A stretch of DNA of 64,000 nucleotides. It comes from Pararhodobacter zhoushanensis (GTDB lineage Bacteria; Pseudomonadota; Alphaproteobacteria; Rhodobacterales; Rhodobacteraceae). Each line of letters opens with the position of its first letter. Within the stretch, counting starts at the first letter, position 1. The stretch covers positions 643,001-707,000 of the forward strand of contig NZ_JAPDFL010000001.1 of assembly GCF_025949695.1 (NCBI RefSeq), written 5' to 3'. Of the stretch, positions 51,418 through 60,803 are shown in pieces. Under the pieces are notes generated by a model, which made no database searches, had not been told where the DNA came from, and worked only from the letters and a program-made list of their open reading frames with translations. Position numbers and translations under genes: made by a program.

Positions 51418-53953
51418 CGGCAAAAAACCCCTTGGGCTGCGTGGCGGTTCGACCCCCGGCCAGGTGAAGCAAAGCTTCAGCCACGGCCGGACCAAGGCGG
51501 TTGTGGTGGAGACCAAACGCAAGCGCGTTGTGGTGCCCAAGCCTGGTGGCACGGGCTCCTCGACCTCCGATGTTGCCCTCGCCAAGGCCTCTGCGACCGG
51601 GGGCACATCCCGCCGTCCGGCCGGGATTTCCGAAGCCGAGCTTGAGCGTCGTCTGGCCGCTGTGCGCGCTGCCAAATCGCGTGAGGTCGAAGAGGCCGCA
51701 CAGCGTCTGGCGGATGAGCGCCAGCGCGAGGAAGATCGCGAGCGCCGCCGCGCCGAGATCGAAGAGAAAGAGCGCGAAGAGCGCGAACGCGAAGCCGCGC
51801 GCAAGGCCAAGGAAGACGAAGAGGCCCGCAAGGTCGCTGAAGCTGCCCAAGCGGCGGCCGATGCTGCCGCTGCAAAGGCCGCTCCGGCCCCGGCGCAGCA
51901 GCAAACTGCTGCCCCTGCGCAGGACCAGCGTTCCGCACCGCAAGCCGACCGTGGTGGCCCTGCCCGTCCCGGTGGCGGCACGCCGACCCCCCGCAAGGTG
52001 GATCGCGAGCGCGAAGCCAAGGAAAAAGGCGGCAAAGCCCGTGATGACGGTGGTCGTCGCGCTGGCAAGCTGACGCTGAATGCAGCGCTTAGTGGTGGTG
52101 AAGGCGGGCGTCAGCGCTCGATGGCCGCGATGAAGCGCAAGCAGGAAAAAGCCCGCGCCAAGGCGCTGGGTTACGGCCAGAAGGCTGAAAAGCAGGTGCG
52201 CGACGTGCAGCTGCCGGAAACCATCATCGTGCAAGAGCTGGCCAACCGTATGGCCGAGCGTGCGGCCGATGTGGTCAAGTCGCTCATGAAAATGGGCATG
52301 ATGGTCGCCATGAACGAGCCCATCGACGCCGATACCGCCGAGCTGGTGATCGAAGAATTCGGTCACAAAGCCGTCCGCGTGTCGGATGCCGATGTGGAAC
52401 AGGTCATCGACACGGTTCTGGACAAGTCCGAAGACCTCGTGACCCGTCCGCCGATCATCACGATCATGGGCCACGTTGACCATGGTAAAACCTCGCTGCT
52501 CGACGCGATCCGCAAGGCGAACGTCGTGTCGGGTGAAGCCGGTGGCATCACCCAGCATATCGGGGCGTATCAGGTGACCACGGATACCGGGGCGGTTCTG
52601 ACCTTCCTCGACACGCCGGGCCACGCTGCGTTTACCTCGATGCGGGCGCGCGGTGCGAACGTGACGGATATCGTGGTTCTGGTGGTTGCAGCCGATGATT
52701 CGGTCATGCCGCAGACGATCGAGGCCATCAACCACGCGCGTGCCGCCAAGGTCCCGATGATCATCGCGATCAACAAGAGCGACAAGCACGGCGCTGATGC
52801 CAACCGCGTCCGCACCGAGCTGTTGCAGCACGAGGTCGTGGTCGAGGAAATGGGCGGCGACGTTCAGGCCGTCGAAGTTTCGGCCAAGACCGGCAAAGGT
52901 CTGGATACCCTGCTTGAAGCCATCGCGCTGCAAGCCGAGATCCTCGAACTGACCGCCAACCCGGGCCGTTCGGCGCAAGCCGCTGTTATCGAAGCCAAAC
53001 TCGACGTGGGCCGCGGCCCCGTTGCGACGGTTCTGGTGCAGCACGGCACCCTGCGCAAAGGCGACATCTTTGTCGTCGGCGAGCAGTGGGGCAAGGTTCG
53101 CGCGCTGATCAACGATCAGGGCGAGCGGGTTGACGAAGCCGGTCCTTCGGTTCCGGTCGAGGTGCTTGGCCTCAACGGTACGCCCGGTGCCGGTGACGTT
53201 CTGAACGTCGCCGAAACCGAAGCGCAGGCCCGCGAGATCGCGGATTACCGCGAACAAGCCGCCAAGGACAAACGCGCTGCCGCCGGTGCCGCGACCACGC
53301 TGGAACAGCTGATGGCGAAAGCCAAAGCCGATCTGAGCGTGTCCGAACTGCCGGTTCTGGTGAAAGCCGACGTGCAGGGTTCTGCCGAGGCGATCGTTCA
53401 GGCGCTGGAGAAGGTCGGCAACGACGAGGTCCGCGTGCGCGTGTTGCACTATGGCGTCGGCGCGATCACCGATTCGGACGTTGGTCTGGCAGAAGCCAGC
53501 GGCGCGCCGATCATCGGTTTCAACGTCCGTGCCAATGCCACCGCCCGCAACTCGGCGTCGCAAAAGGGTGTCGAGATCCGCTACTACTCGATCATCTACG
53601 ATCTGATCGACGACATCAAATCGGCGGCCTCGGGCCTGCTCAAAGACGAGATTCGCGAGAATTTCATCGGCTATGCGGAAATCCGCGAAGTCTTCAAAGT
53701 GTCCAACGTCGGTACGGTTGCCGGCTGTCTGGTCACCGAAGGTGTCGCCCGCCGTTCGGCTGGTGTCCGCCTGCTGCGCGACAACGTGGTGATCCACGAA
53801 GGCACGCTGAAGACGCTCAAGCGCTTCAAGGACGAGGTGAAAGAAGTCATCTCGGGTCAGGAATGCGGCATGGCCTTTGAAAATTACGAGGATATCCGCG
53901 TCAAGGACGTCATCGAGATCTTTGAACGCGAAACGGTCGAGCGCTCGCTCTGA
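51404..53953 (+). CDS. infB: translation initiation factor IF-2
   Basis: 849 residues from ATG 51404. Long charged N-terminal part: an IF2-N-like start, then a coiled Arg/Glu helix (about 80-160) and an Ala/Pro/Gln linker. The G domain has [12 protein letters not shown] (G1), [15 protein letters not shown] (G3) and NKSDKHGAD (G4), followed by the beta-barrel and the C-terminal fMet-tRNA-binding domain ([20 protein letters not shown]). A strong terminator follows. A 1001-codon open frame on the opposite strand is a composition artefact. Confidence 0.97.
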   Translation: MSDTDGKKPLGLRGGSTPGQVKQSFSHGRTKAVVVETKRKRVVVPKPGGTGSSTSDVALAKASATGGTSRRPAGISEAELERRLAAVRAAKSREVEEAAQRLADERQREEDRERRRAEIEEKEREEREREAARKAKEDEEARKVAEAAQAAADAAAAKAAPAPAQQQTAAPAQDQRSAPQADRGGPARPGGGTPTPRKVDREREAKEKGGKARDDGGRRAGKLTLNAALSGGEGGRQRSMAAMKRKQEKARAKALGYGQKAEKQVRDVQLPETIIVQELANRMAERAADVVKSLMKMGMMVAMNEPIDADTAELVIEEFGHKAVRVSDADVEQVIDTVLDKSEDLVTRPPIITIMGHVDHGKTSLLDAIRKANVVSGEAGGITQHIGAYQVTTDTGAVLTFLDTPGHAAFTSMRARGANVTDIVVLVVAADDSVMPQTIEAINHARAAKVPMIIAINKSDKHGADANRVRTELLQHEVVVEEMGGDVQAVEVSAKTGKGLDTLLEAIALQAEILELTANPGRSAQAAVIEAKLDVGRGPVATVLVQHGTLRKGDIFVVGEQWGKVRALINDQGERVDEAGPSVPVEVLGLNGTPGAGDVLNVAETEAQAREIADYREQAAKDKRAAAGAATTLEQLMAKAKADLSVSELPVLVKADVQGSAEAIVQALEKVGNDEVRVRVLHYGVGAITDSDVGLAEASGAPIIGFNVRANATARNSASQKGVEIRYYSIIYDLIDDIKSAASGLLKDEIRENFIGYAEIREVFKVSNVGTVAGCLVTEGVARRSAGVRLLRDNVVIHEGTLKTLKRFKDEVKEVISGQECGMAFENYEDIRVKDVIEIFERETVERSL

Positions 53954-53972
53954 TCTGACCGCCAGAAAGACC

Positions 53973-54003
53973 AAGGGCCGGGGAGAAATCCCCGGCCCTT
54001 TTG
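53973..54003 (+). terminator. intrinsic terminator of the rimP-infB operon
   Basis: Perfect 12-bp stem AAGGGCCGGGGA-gaaa-TCCCCGGCCCTT, followed by TT, 20 bases after the infB stop. Confidence 0.88.
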
Positions 54004-54075
54004 CGTTGCCGCCGCTTGCCGAGTGCGCGGCGCAAGCATAGCGTCATCGCGCAACCCTTGTGTGCGGCTATCCCC

Positions 54076-54714
54076 ATGACACTGTCCGAGCTTCTCACCT
54101 TCATCCTTGCGACGACGCTGCTGGTCACCTCACCCGGTCCCAACGGCGTGCTCATTGCGCGGATTGTGCCCGTCTCTGGCCGCGCTGCCGGGTTTGCGGC
54201 CATCGCCGGGTTCTTCACCGCCTTTTACATCCACGGCACGCTGTCGATTCTGGGTATCTCGATCATCCTGATGCAATCGGCGACGGCCTTCACTTTGGTG
54301 AAGCTGGCAGGCGCGGCCTATCTGTTCTGGGTCGGGACCAAATCGCTCTATGCCGCGTGGAAAGGCACGTCCGCGCTGGCCGCCGTGCCGCCAGCGCAGC
54401 GGGCGCGCAGCCTGCGCCGCGCCTATGTCGAGGGGCTGCTGACAAACGGGCTGAATCCCAAGGTGTCGATGTTCTATCTGGCGGTGTTTCCGCAGTTCAT
54501 CCCGGTTGGCGCGCATCCGGTAGCGACAGCGTTCGAGCTGGTGTTCATCCACTCGATGATCAACGTGGTGTGGTTCAGCGCCATCGTCCTGCTGCTGTCG
54601 CGCCTGACTTCGATGACCCGCGGTGAGTCCTTTCAGCGTTGGCTCAAAGGGCTCACCGGGGTTGTGTTCATCGCTTTCGGGCTGAAGCTGGCGCGCTATC
54701 AGCCCGCATCCTAA
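54076..54714 (+). CDS. LysE/RhtB-family amino-acid exporter
   Basis: 212 residues from ATG 54076. About six membrane helices with the family N-terminus LLTFILATTLLVTSPGPNG and the loop YVEGLLTNGLNPKVSMFYLAVFPQFI, which is diagnostic of LysE/RhtB. The substrate is an amino acid or derivative. Its stop overlaps the convergent aldehyde dehydrogenase stop by 4 bases. Confidence 0.93.
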   Translation: MTLSELLTFILATTLLVTSPGPNGVLIARIVPVSGRAAGFAAIAGFFTAFYIHGTLSILGISIILMQSATAFTLVKLAGAAYLFWVGTKSLYAAWKGTSALAAVPPAQRARSLRRAYVEGLLTNGLNPKVSMFYLAVFPQFIPVGAHPVATAFELVFIHSMINVVWFSAIVLLLSRLTSMTRGESFQRWLKGLTGVVFIAFGLKLARYQPAS

Positions 54715-57008
54715 GCGCCGTAAGGCACCCAGACCGTTTTCACCTGCACCGCGCGGCGCAGGAAGCTGCGCGATTGACCGGCCGGGCCGCTCCAGTCGCG
54801 CTGGCGCGCTTCGGTCCAGACGGGTTTGAGGTTCCCGGCGGACAGGGTTTCGGCCAGCCTGCAGGTTTCGGGTTCGGCAAAGACCCACAGCGCCGCCACA
54901 TCGTCATGCTTGGCCAGCGTATCGGTCAGCTCGGCGCGCGGGCCGGTGACGATGTTGACCACGCCGCCGGGCAGGTCCGAGGTGTCGAACACTTGATACA
55001 GGTCCAGCGCCGGGACCGGGTTGGATTGCGAGGGCACGGCCACCACCCGGTTGCCCATCGCGATGGCGGGCAGGACGGTGCTGACGAAACCCAAAAGCGG
55101 CGCTTCCTCAGGGCAGATCACGCCCATCACGCCGAAGGGTTCCTTCAACGCCAGCGTGATATTGGCCGAGGCGGTGGAATGCACCCGCCCGTCGTATTTA
55201 TCCGCCCAGGCCGCCCAGTAGAACGCACGCTCAACCGCCAGCGCGACTTCATCCTTTGGCCCAAGGTCTTTGCCGCGCGCGGCGATGTTTTCGGCCAGAA
55301 AATACAGCACTTGCGCACGGTTATGCCCGGTGACCTTGCTCCAGCCGCTGGCCTTGTGCGCCGCCTCAACCGCGTTGCGGATGTCCTTGCGGCTGCCCAT
55401 GGGCACCTGCGCGCCCGGTACGGCATAGGAATACCCGCCATCCGGCCGCTTCTGCGCGCCGCCGATATAGAGTTTTCGCGTGCGGTCCACCGCGTCGCCC
55501 GTGGCCGAACCGGGCAGGGGTGACAGCGCCTCGGGGGCCTTGCGTTCCTTGCCGCTGGCCTCATCGCCGGTCAGATAGGCCAGCATCCCCTCGCGCGCGC
55601 CTTCACGCCCGAACCCTGATTCGCGCATGCCGCCGAAGGGCGCGTTGGCGTCGAACATGTTGGTGCCGTTGATCCAGACGACCCCGGCCTTGACTTGGCC
55701 CGCGATGTCCAGCGCGGTGGTGATGTTCTCGCTCCAGATGCTGGCGGCGAGGCCATAGCGGGTGTTGTTGGCCAGCTCGACCGCCTCGCCGGGGGTGCGG
55801 AACGTCATCAGCGTGACGATGGGGCCGAAGATCTCCTCGGTATGCGCGATGTTTGCGGCACCCAGATCGGTGAGCAGACCCGGCGGGCAGAACGAGCCCG
55901 GCCCCTCGGGCATCGGCGCTTGGTGCAGGATCGCCCCCTGCGCGATGGCCTTGTCCACAAGGCCGCGAATGCGCTCCAACTGGGTCGGGTGCACGACCGC
56001 GCCGATGTCGGTCGATTTGTCCAAGGGATCGCCCAGCCGCAGCTTGGCCATGCGCAGCTTCAGTCGGGCGGTGAAGCGTTCAGCCACCTGTTCCTGCACC
56101 AGAATGCGCGATCCGGCGCAGCAGACCTCGCCCTGATTGAACCAGATTGCATCGACAACGCCCTCGACAGCGGCATCCAGATCGGCCTCGGCGAAGACGA
56201 TAAAAGGGGACTTGCCGCCCAGTTCCAGCGTCAGCGCCTTGCCGCTGCCGGCGGTTTCGCGGCGGATCAGGCGGCCCACATCGGTCGAACCGGTAAAGGC
56301 GATCTTGTCCACCTCAGCCGCGACCAGCGCCGCGCCCGTGCGCCCGTCGCCGGTGACGATGTTGACCACGCCCTTGGGCAGACCGGCCTCGACGCAGAGT
56401 TCGGCGAACAAGAGGGCGGTCAGCGGGGTGAACTCGGCCGGTTTCAGCACCACCGTGTTGCCCGCCGCCAGCGCGGGCGCGACTTTCCACGCCAGCATGA
56501 GCAGGGGAAAGTTCCACGGGATGATCTGCCCGCAGACGCCATGCGGGCGCATGCCGGGGAATTCATCGGCCAGCAACTCAGCCCAGCCCGCGTGGTGATA
56601 GAAATGCCGCACGGCCAGCGGTACGTCGATGTCGCGCGATTCGCGGATCGGTTTGCCGTTGTCGAGCGTTTCGAGCACCGCAAACAGCCGCTCGCGTTTC
56701 TGCATCAGCCGCGCCAGCGCATAGAGATAGCGCGCGCGCTGGCCGCCGGTCAGCTTGGCCCAGCCCTTGGCCGCAGCGCGGGCGGATTTCACCGCTTCCG
56801 CCACGTCGTCATCGGTGCCTTGCGTGACCTGCGCCAGTTCTGCGCCCGATGCGGGGTTGGTGACGGCGAATGTCTCACCCGGCTTGGTGAACGCGCCGTT
56901 GATGAAATGGCCAAACGCCCGGTCCTTCAACCAGTCCAGAGCGATGGCGGGTGATTCGGGCGCGGGGCCGTAATCCATGAGTGCGAGAGCCTCGGGTACA
57001 GTGGGCAT
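54711..57008 (-). CDS. tandem-domain aldehyde dehydrogenase
   Basis: 765 residues from ATG 57008. The first about 480 residues form a complete ALDH domain: PWNFPLLMLAWK, FTGSTDVGRLI, LELGGKSPFIVF (general base E) and NQGEVCCAGSRI (nucleophile Cys). The remaining about 285 residues repeat the N-terminal half of an ALDH (RKDIRNAVEAAHKASGWSKV, EPFGVMGVICPEEAPLLGFV, VNIVTGPRAEL) but lack catalytic Glu and Cys. Such fused ALDHs are common next to deoC in alphaproteobacteria, and acetaldehyde from deoxyribose-phosphate cleavage is a plausible substrate. Confidence 0.9.
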   Translation of the reverse strand: MPTVPEALALMDYGPAPESPAIALDWLKDRAFGHFINGAFTKPGETFAVTNPASGAELAQVTQGTDDDVAEAVKSARAAAKGWAKLTGGQRARYLYALARLMQKRERLFAVLETLDNGKPIRESRDIDVPLAVRHFYHHAGWAELLADEFPGMRPHGVCGQIIPWNFPLLMLAWKVAPALAAGNTVVLKPAEFTPLTALLFAELCVEAGLPKGVVNIVTGDGRTGAALVAAEVDKIAFTGSTDVGRLIRRETAGSGKALTLELGGKSPFIVFAEADLDAAVEGVVDAIWFNQGEVCCAGSRILVQEQVAERFTARLKLRMAKLRLGDPLDKSTDIGAVVHPTQLERIRGLVDKAIAQGAILHQAPMPEGPGSFCPPGLLTDLGAANIAHTEEIFGPIVTLMTFRTPGEAVELANNTRYGLAASIWSENITTALDIAGQVKAGVVWINGTNMFDANAPFGGMRESGFGREGAREGMLAYLTGDEASGKERKAPEALSPLPGSATGDAVDRTRKLYIGGAQKRPDGGYSYAVPGAQVPMGSRKDIRNAVEAAHKASGWSKVTGHNRAQVLYFLAENIAARGKDLGPKDEVALAVERAFYWAAWADKYDGRVHSTASANITLALKEPFGVMGVICPEEAPLLGFVSTVLPAIAMGNRVVAVPSQSNPVPALDLYQVFDTSDLPGGVVNIVTGPRAELTDTLAKHDDVAALWVFAEPETCRLAETLSAGNLKPVWTEARQRDWSGPAGQSRSFLRRAVQVKTVWVPYGA

Positions 57009-57015
57009 GATGGCC

Positions 57016-57966
57016 TCAGGCGATGGCGTGACGGTGCGAGGCGGCATAGCGCCCGGTGACATGGTGTTCGAGCTGACGCTCGATATCGCCCAGCATCGAC
57101 GAGGCGCCAAAGCGGAACAGGTCAGGCTCCAGCCACTCTCGGCCCAGCTCTTCCTTCATCAGGATCTGCCAGCTGATCGCGTCCTTGCCGGTCTTCATCC
57201 CGCCCGCTGGCTTGAAGCCGATCTTGACCCCGGTGCGTTCACCATAATCGCGCAGCGCGCGCACCATGGTCAGGCTGACCGGCAGCGTCGCATTGACGCC
57301 CTCTTTGCCGGTCGAGGTCTTGATGAAATCGGCCCCCGCCTGCATCGCCACCATCGAGGCGGCGTAGACATTGCTCAGCGTGACCAGATCGCCGGTGGCA
57401 AGGATGGCTTTCATATGCGCCTCGCCGCAGGCCTCGCGCATTATGGCGATCTCGTCATAAAGCGCTGACCAGTTGCCCTGAAACACATGCGCGCGGGTGA
57501 TGACGATGTCGATCTCATCCGCACCTTGGTCCACGGCATAGCGGATCTCGGCCAGCCGCAGGTCCAGTGGCATCAGCCCGGCGGGAAAGCCGGTGGCGAC
57601 CGAAGCGACGGGGATGCCGCTGTTGGACAGCGCGCGTTTGGCGGCGCCGACCATCGTGGGATAGACGCAGACCGCGCCGGTCTTGGGCATCTCTTGCAGC
57701 CCCAGCCCTTCGGCGATGCTGTCGGCGATCGGGCGGCGGGCCTTGGCACAAAGCCGGGCGACGCGCGCCTCGGTGTCATCGCCGGCCAGCGTGGTCAGGT
57801 CCATGCAGCGGATGGCGTTGACCATCCAGGCCGCCTGATGCTCTTTCTTCACGCTGCGCCGGGCGGTCAGCGTGGCTGCCCGACGCTCGGCAGCGGGGCG
57901 GTTGACCTGAACGCGGTCAAACCAGTCGGTCGTCAGGGGCAGTCCGGGATTGCGATCATGCGACAT
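57016..57966 (-). CDS. deoC: deoxyribose-phosphate aldolase DeoC
   Basis: Cleaves 2-deoxyribose-5-phosphate to glyceraldehyde-3-phosphate and acetaldehyde. 316 residues from ATG 57966, with a possible ATG at 57981. Schiff-base lysine K216 in FIKTSTGKEG, second lysine K186 in MKAILATGDL and D153 in ADEIDIVI are present. The N-terminus is longer than in E. coli DeoC, as in other proteobacterial long forms. The aldehyde dehydrogenase follows 7 bases later, forming a two-step catabolic unit. Confidence 0.94.
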   Translation of the reverse strand: MSHDRNPGLPLTTDWFDRVQVNRPAAERRAATLTARRSVKKEHQAAWMVNAIRCMDLTTLAGDDTEARVARLCAKARRPIADSIAEGLGLQEMPKTGAVCVYPTMVGAAKRALSNSGIPVASVATGFPAGLMPLDLRLAEIRYAVDQGADEIDIVITRAHVFQGNWSALYDEIAIMREACGEAHMKAILATGDLVTLSNVYAASMVAMQAGADFIKTSTGKEGVNATLPVSLTMVRALRDYGERTGVKIGFKPAGGMKTGKDAISWQILMKEELGREWLEPDLFRFGASSMLGDIERQLEHHVTGRYAASHRHAIA

Positions 57967-58034
57967 GGGGGTTTCCGACAACGAAAATCAGCCCAAGTAT
58001 GCGCGGGGGGCGGCCATCGTGCAATCCCCACCCC

Positions 58035-58048
58035 TGACCGGTTGGTCA
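58035..58048. promoter_or_regulatory. palindrome TGACC-N4-GGTCA upstream of deoC
   Basis: TGACCGGTTGGTCA, about 70 bases upstream of the deoC start. The form is common for TetR-family operators. No such regulator is encoded nearby. Confidence 0.4.
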
Positions 58049-58082
58049 AATAACGCCGCTGTGCCTGCGACGCCAAAGCAAA

Positions 58083-58111
58083 TTGACATCGCAGGCCTGC
58101 GCTCATAACCA
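58083..58111 (+). promoter_or_regulatory. sigma-70 promoter of the ABC ATPase gene
   Basis: TTGACA (58083-58088), a 17-base spacer and TAACCA (58106-58111), giving a transcript start near 58118 and excluding the in-frame start at 58083. Confidence 0.65.
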
Positions 58112-58145
58112 AGCACAACGGTTGGAATTGGCCGAAAGGCCGGAG

Positions 58146-59240
58146 ATGCCGATGACTGAGCTGCCCAAGACCCTGAGCTTCCGCATGCCGGCCGAAGCGT
58201 CGCCGCTGGGTTATCGCCAGCGGCCGTCGCGTCCGTTGCTGGAAGTCGACCGGCTGCGCAAAAGCTTCGCCCATGCCGACGCGGCTGCGGTCGAGCGGGT
58301 CTCGCTGGCCGTCGGTGAGGGCGAGCTCATGGCGTTGCTCGGCCCGTCGGGCTGCGGCAAGACCACGACACTGCGCATGATCGGCGGGTTCGAGCATCCC
58401 GACGAGGGCAGCGTGACCTTTGAAGGCCGCGACATCACCCAGTTGCCGCCCGAAGCACGCGGCATCGGCTTTGTGTTTCAGGATTATGCGCTGTTTCCGC
58501 ATCTGAGCGTTCTGGACAACGTCAAGTTCGGCCTTCGCAAGCTGCCGCGGTCACAGGCGCAGGCGCGGGCGGAAGAGATGCTGTCGCTGGTCGGGCTGTC
58601 CGAACTGGGCAAACGCCGCCCGCACCAGCTGTCAGGCGGACAACAGCAACGCGTGGCACTGGCCCGCGCGCTCGCCGTCGCGCCCAAGCTGATCCTGCTG
58701 GACGAGCCGTTTTCGAACCTCGACGCCAAGATGCGCGTCGAGACCCGGCAGGAAGTGCGCAAGCTGCTGAAGGCGGCAGGTTCAGCCGGGATACTGGTCA
58801 CGCATGATCAGGAAGAGGCGCTGGCGCTGGCCGACCGGATCGCGGTGATGGACCGGGGCCGGGTGGTGCAGGTCGGCACACCGGACGAGATTTACCGCAA
58901 CCCGGTCAGCGAGTTCGTCGCCAATTTCATCGGGCGCTCCAACTTCCTGACCGGCACGGCGAACGGCATGCATGTGCAGACCGCCTTCGGCAATCTGCCC
59001 ATGAGCCGGGCGGCGAACGGGGCGGTGACGCTGGCGGTGCGGCCCGAGCAGATCATGCTCGACGCTGATCCGACGGGCAAAGCGACGATTGTCGGGCGTG
59101 AGTTCCGCGGGCATGACCAGATCTATTGGGTACAAGAAGGCGAGAGCTGCCTGATCGTGATTTCAGGCCCCGGCCAGCAGCACACCATCGGCACCAAGGT
59201 GACGATGCGCATCTGCGATTGCGTGGTTCCGCTTACCTGA
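58146..59240 (+). CDS. ABC transporter ATP-binding protein (Fe3+/polyamine PotA-FbpC type)
   Basis: 364 residues from ATG 58146 (58152 also possible). Walker A GPSGCGKT at 66-73, Q-loop FQDYALFPHL, signature LSGGQQQR at 162-169, Walker B LILLDEP at 182-188, and H-loop VTHDQEEA. A C-terminal MOP/TOBE-type regulatory domain (LAVRPEQIMLDAD...) places it in the carbohydrate/iron/polyamine uptake group. No permease or binding-protein gene is adjacent, so the partner system is unknown. Confidence 0.92.
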   Translation: MPMTELPKTLSFRMPAEASPLGYRQRPSRPLLEVDRLRKSFAHADAAAVERVSLAVGEGELMALLGPSGCGKTTTLRMIGGFEHPDEGSVTFEGRDITQLPPEARGIGFVFQDYALFPHLSVLDNVKFGLRKLPRSQAQARAEEMLSLVGLSELGKRRPHQLSGGQQQRVALARALAVAPKLILLDEPFSNLDAKMRVETRQEVRKLLKAAGSAGILVTHDQEEALALADRIAVMDRGRVVQVGTPDEIYRNPVSEFVANFIGRSNFLTGTANGMHVQTAFGNLPMSRAANGAVTLAVRPEQIMLDADPTGKATIVGREFRGHDQIYWVQEGESCLIVISGPGQQHTIGTKVTMRICDCVVPLT

Positions 59241-59313
59241 ACACGCCTTGCTTTCGTTTAAGGCGAGTTTGCGGTACTCTTTGTGCAAAAGAAACGAACA
59301 GAGCAGGCCCTGA

Positions 59314-60675
59314 ATGCAGATCCGTGCCGGACTATTCTGGCTGAGTGCCGCGTTGTCCCTGACCGCCCTGACCGCCGCTGCCGTTGAGCGGTCTCCGCGC
59401 CCGGTGGCGCGGCCGTCGCTGATTGCCGAGCCTGTCGTTGCGCAACTGGTGCAGGCGCGGGCCAATGATCCGGCGGTGCAGGCCTTGGCTCCTGACAGCA
59501 GCCGCCGCCCTGCGGCGCGGCCACGCACGCTGGCGTCGGCACCTGCCCCGGTTGCGGCAAGCGGCGAGTTCGGCGCATGGCTGCGCGGTTTTCGCACCCG
59601 CGCCCTGCGTGAGGGGATCTCGGCGCGGGTGTTCGACGCGGCCTTTGCGGGGGTCCGCCCGGACACCAGCACGCTGCGTCACGAAACCAGCCAGCCCGAG
59701 TTCAGCCGCCCGATCTGGGCCTATCTGGACAGCGCCGTGTCCGAGAGCCGCATCCGCAACGGTCAGGCGGCGCTGCGCGACCACCGCCGCGTGCTCGACG
59801 AGATCGAGGCACGCTATGACGTCGAACGCGAGGTGATCGTTGCCGTCTGGGGCATGGAAAGCGCCTATGGCGCGCTGCGCGGCTCGACACGGATCATCCC
59901 GGCGCTGTCGGCGCTGGCGATGGGCTCGCGCCGGGCGGATTTCTATGAACAACAGCTGATCGGCGCGCTGCGCATCATCCAGTCGGGCGATGTCGACGCC
60001 AGCCATATGGTCGGCAGCTGGGCCGGGGCGATGGGGCATACCCAGTTCATCCCGACCAGTTATCTGGCCTATGCTGTCGATTTCCGCGGCGACGGCGTGC
60101 GCGACATCTGGTCGGATGATCCGACGGATTCGCTGGCCTCGACGGCGGCGTATCTGGCAAGCCATGGCTGGCAACGCGGTCAGCCCTGGGGCGTCGAGGT
60201 GGTGATCCCGCGCAATTTCAACCCGCGTCTGGCCAATACGTCGCGCGATGCAGGCGAGTGGCGCTCGTTGGGGATCGAGCCCGTGCGCGGCGCGACGCTG
60301 CCGCGGTCGGGGGAGGCAACGCTGCTGTTCCCGGCGGGCTCACGCGGGCCGGCCATTCTGGCCTTTCAGAACTTCCGCGTCATCAAGCGCTATAACAACG
60401 CCGATGCCTATGCGATCGCGATTGGTCATCTGGCCGACCGGCTGCGCGGCGGCGGCGGCTTTGTCGGCGACTGGCCGCGCGACGACCGCCCGCTAAGCCT
60501 TGCCGAGCGCGAAGAGCTGCAACGGGTGCTGGCACGCTCGGGGCATTACGACGGGACAATTGACGGGCGCGTCGGGCAGGGCACGCTGGCGGCGGTGCGC
60601 GAGTGGCAATCGGCCAACGGGTTGCCGCCGGATGGCTATGTGTCGCTGGCACTGCTGCAACGGATGCGGCGCTGA
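59314..60675 (+). CDS. lytic murein transglycosylase, MltB type, with peptidoglycan-binding domain
   Basis: 453 residues with a signal peptide (LFWLSAALSLTALTAAAVE), then a Pro/Ala/Arg-rich linker to about 83. The SLT domain (85-365) has the catalytic E182 in VWGMESAYG, SWAGAMGHTQFIPTSY and YNNADAYAIAIGHLADRL. The C-terminal PG_binding_1 domain (about 390-450) has GHYDGTIDGRVGQGTLAAVREWQ. Periplasmic, acts on murein. Confidence 0.94.
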   Translation: MQIRAGLFWLSAALSLTALTAAAVERSPRPVARPSLIAEPVVAQLVQARANDPAVQALAPDSSRRPAARPRTLASAPAPVAASGEFGAWLRGFRTRALREGISARVFDAAFAGVRPDTSTLRHETSQPEFSRPIWAYLDSAVSESRIRNGQAALRDHRRVLDEIEARYDVEREVIVAVWGMESAYGALRGSTRIIPALSALAMGSRRADFYEQQLIGALRIIQSGDVDASHMVGSWAGAMGHTQFIPTSYLAYAVDFRGDGVRDIWSDDPTDSLASTAAYLASHGWQRGQPWGVEVVIPRNFNPRLANTSRDAGEWRSLGIEPVRGATLPRSGEATLLFPAGSRGPAILAFQNFRVIKRYNNADAYAIAIGHLADRLRGGGGFVGDWPRDDRPLSLAEREELQRVLARSGHYDGTIDGRVGQGTLAAVREWQSANGLPPDGYVSLALLQRMRR

Positions 60676-60691
60676 GGGGTTTCGCCCTCAG
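60672..60691 (+). terminator. stem-loop over the transglycosylase stop codon
   Basis: CTGAGGG-gtttcg-CCCTCAG, including the TGA stop. No U-tract; the stronger 3' structure is repeat copy f about 40 bases further on. Confidence 0.4.
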
Positions 60692-60731
60692 GTCTTGACG
60701 CGTTGCGTCTCGCCTTCGGGCGACCGGGGCA

Positions 60732-60795
60732 GGGGGGCGTTGCCCCCCTCTTTGCTGCGCAAATTCACCCCCCAGGATATTTAAGGACAGATGAT
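60732..60795 (+). repeat. bi-hairpin intergenic element, copy f (single)
   Basis: GGGGGGC-gtt-GCCCCCC, TC, TTTGC-tgc-GCAAA, TTCACCCCCCA, GGATATTT, then AAGGACAGATGAT. Between the convergent transglycosylase and ArsR genes; no facing half. Confidence 0.8.
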
Positions 60796-60803
60796 GGGCG
60801 AGG

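Noticed and set aside
50884..52068. 394-codon minus-strand open frame
   Set aside because: Antisense to ylxR and infB, Ser/Arg-rich low-complexity translation without homology.
50969..53974. 1001-codon open frame on the minus strand
   Set aside because: It runs antisense to all of infB, has no recognisable domain, and its composition mirrors the codon bias of the GC-rich sense gene.
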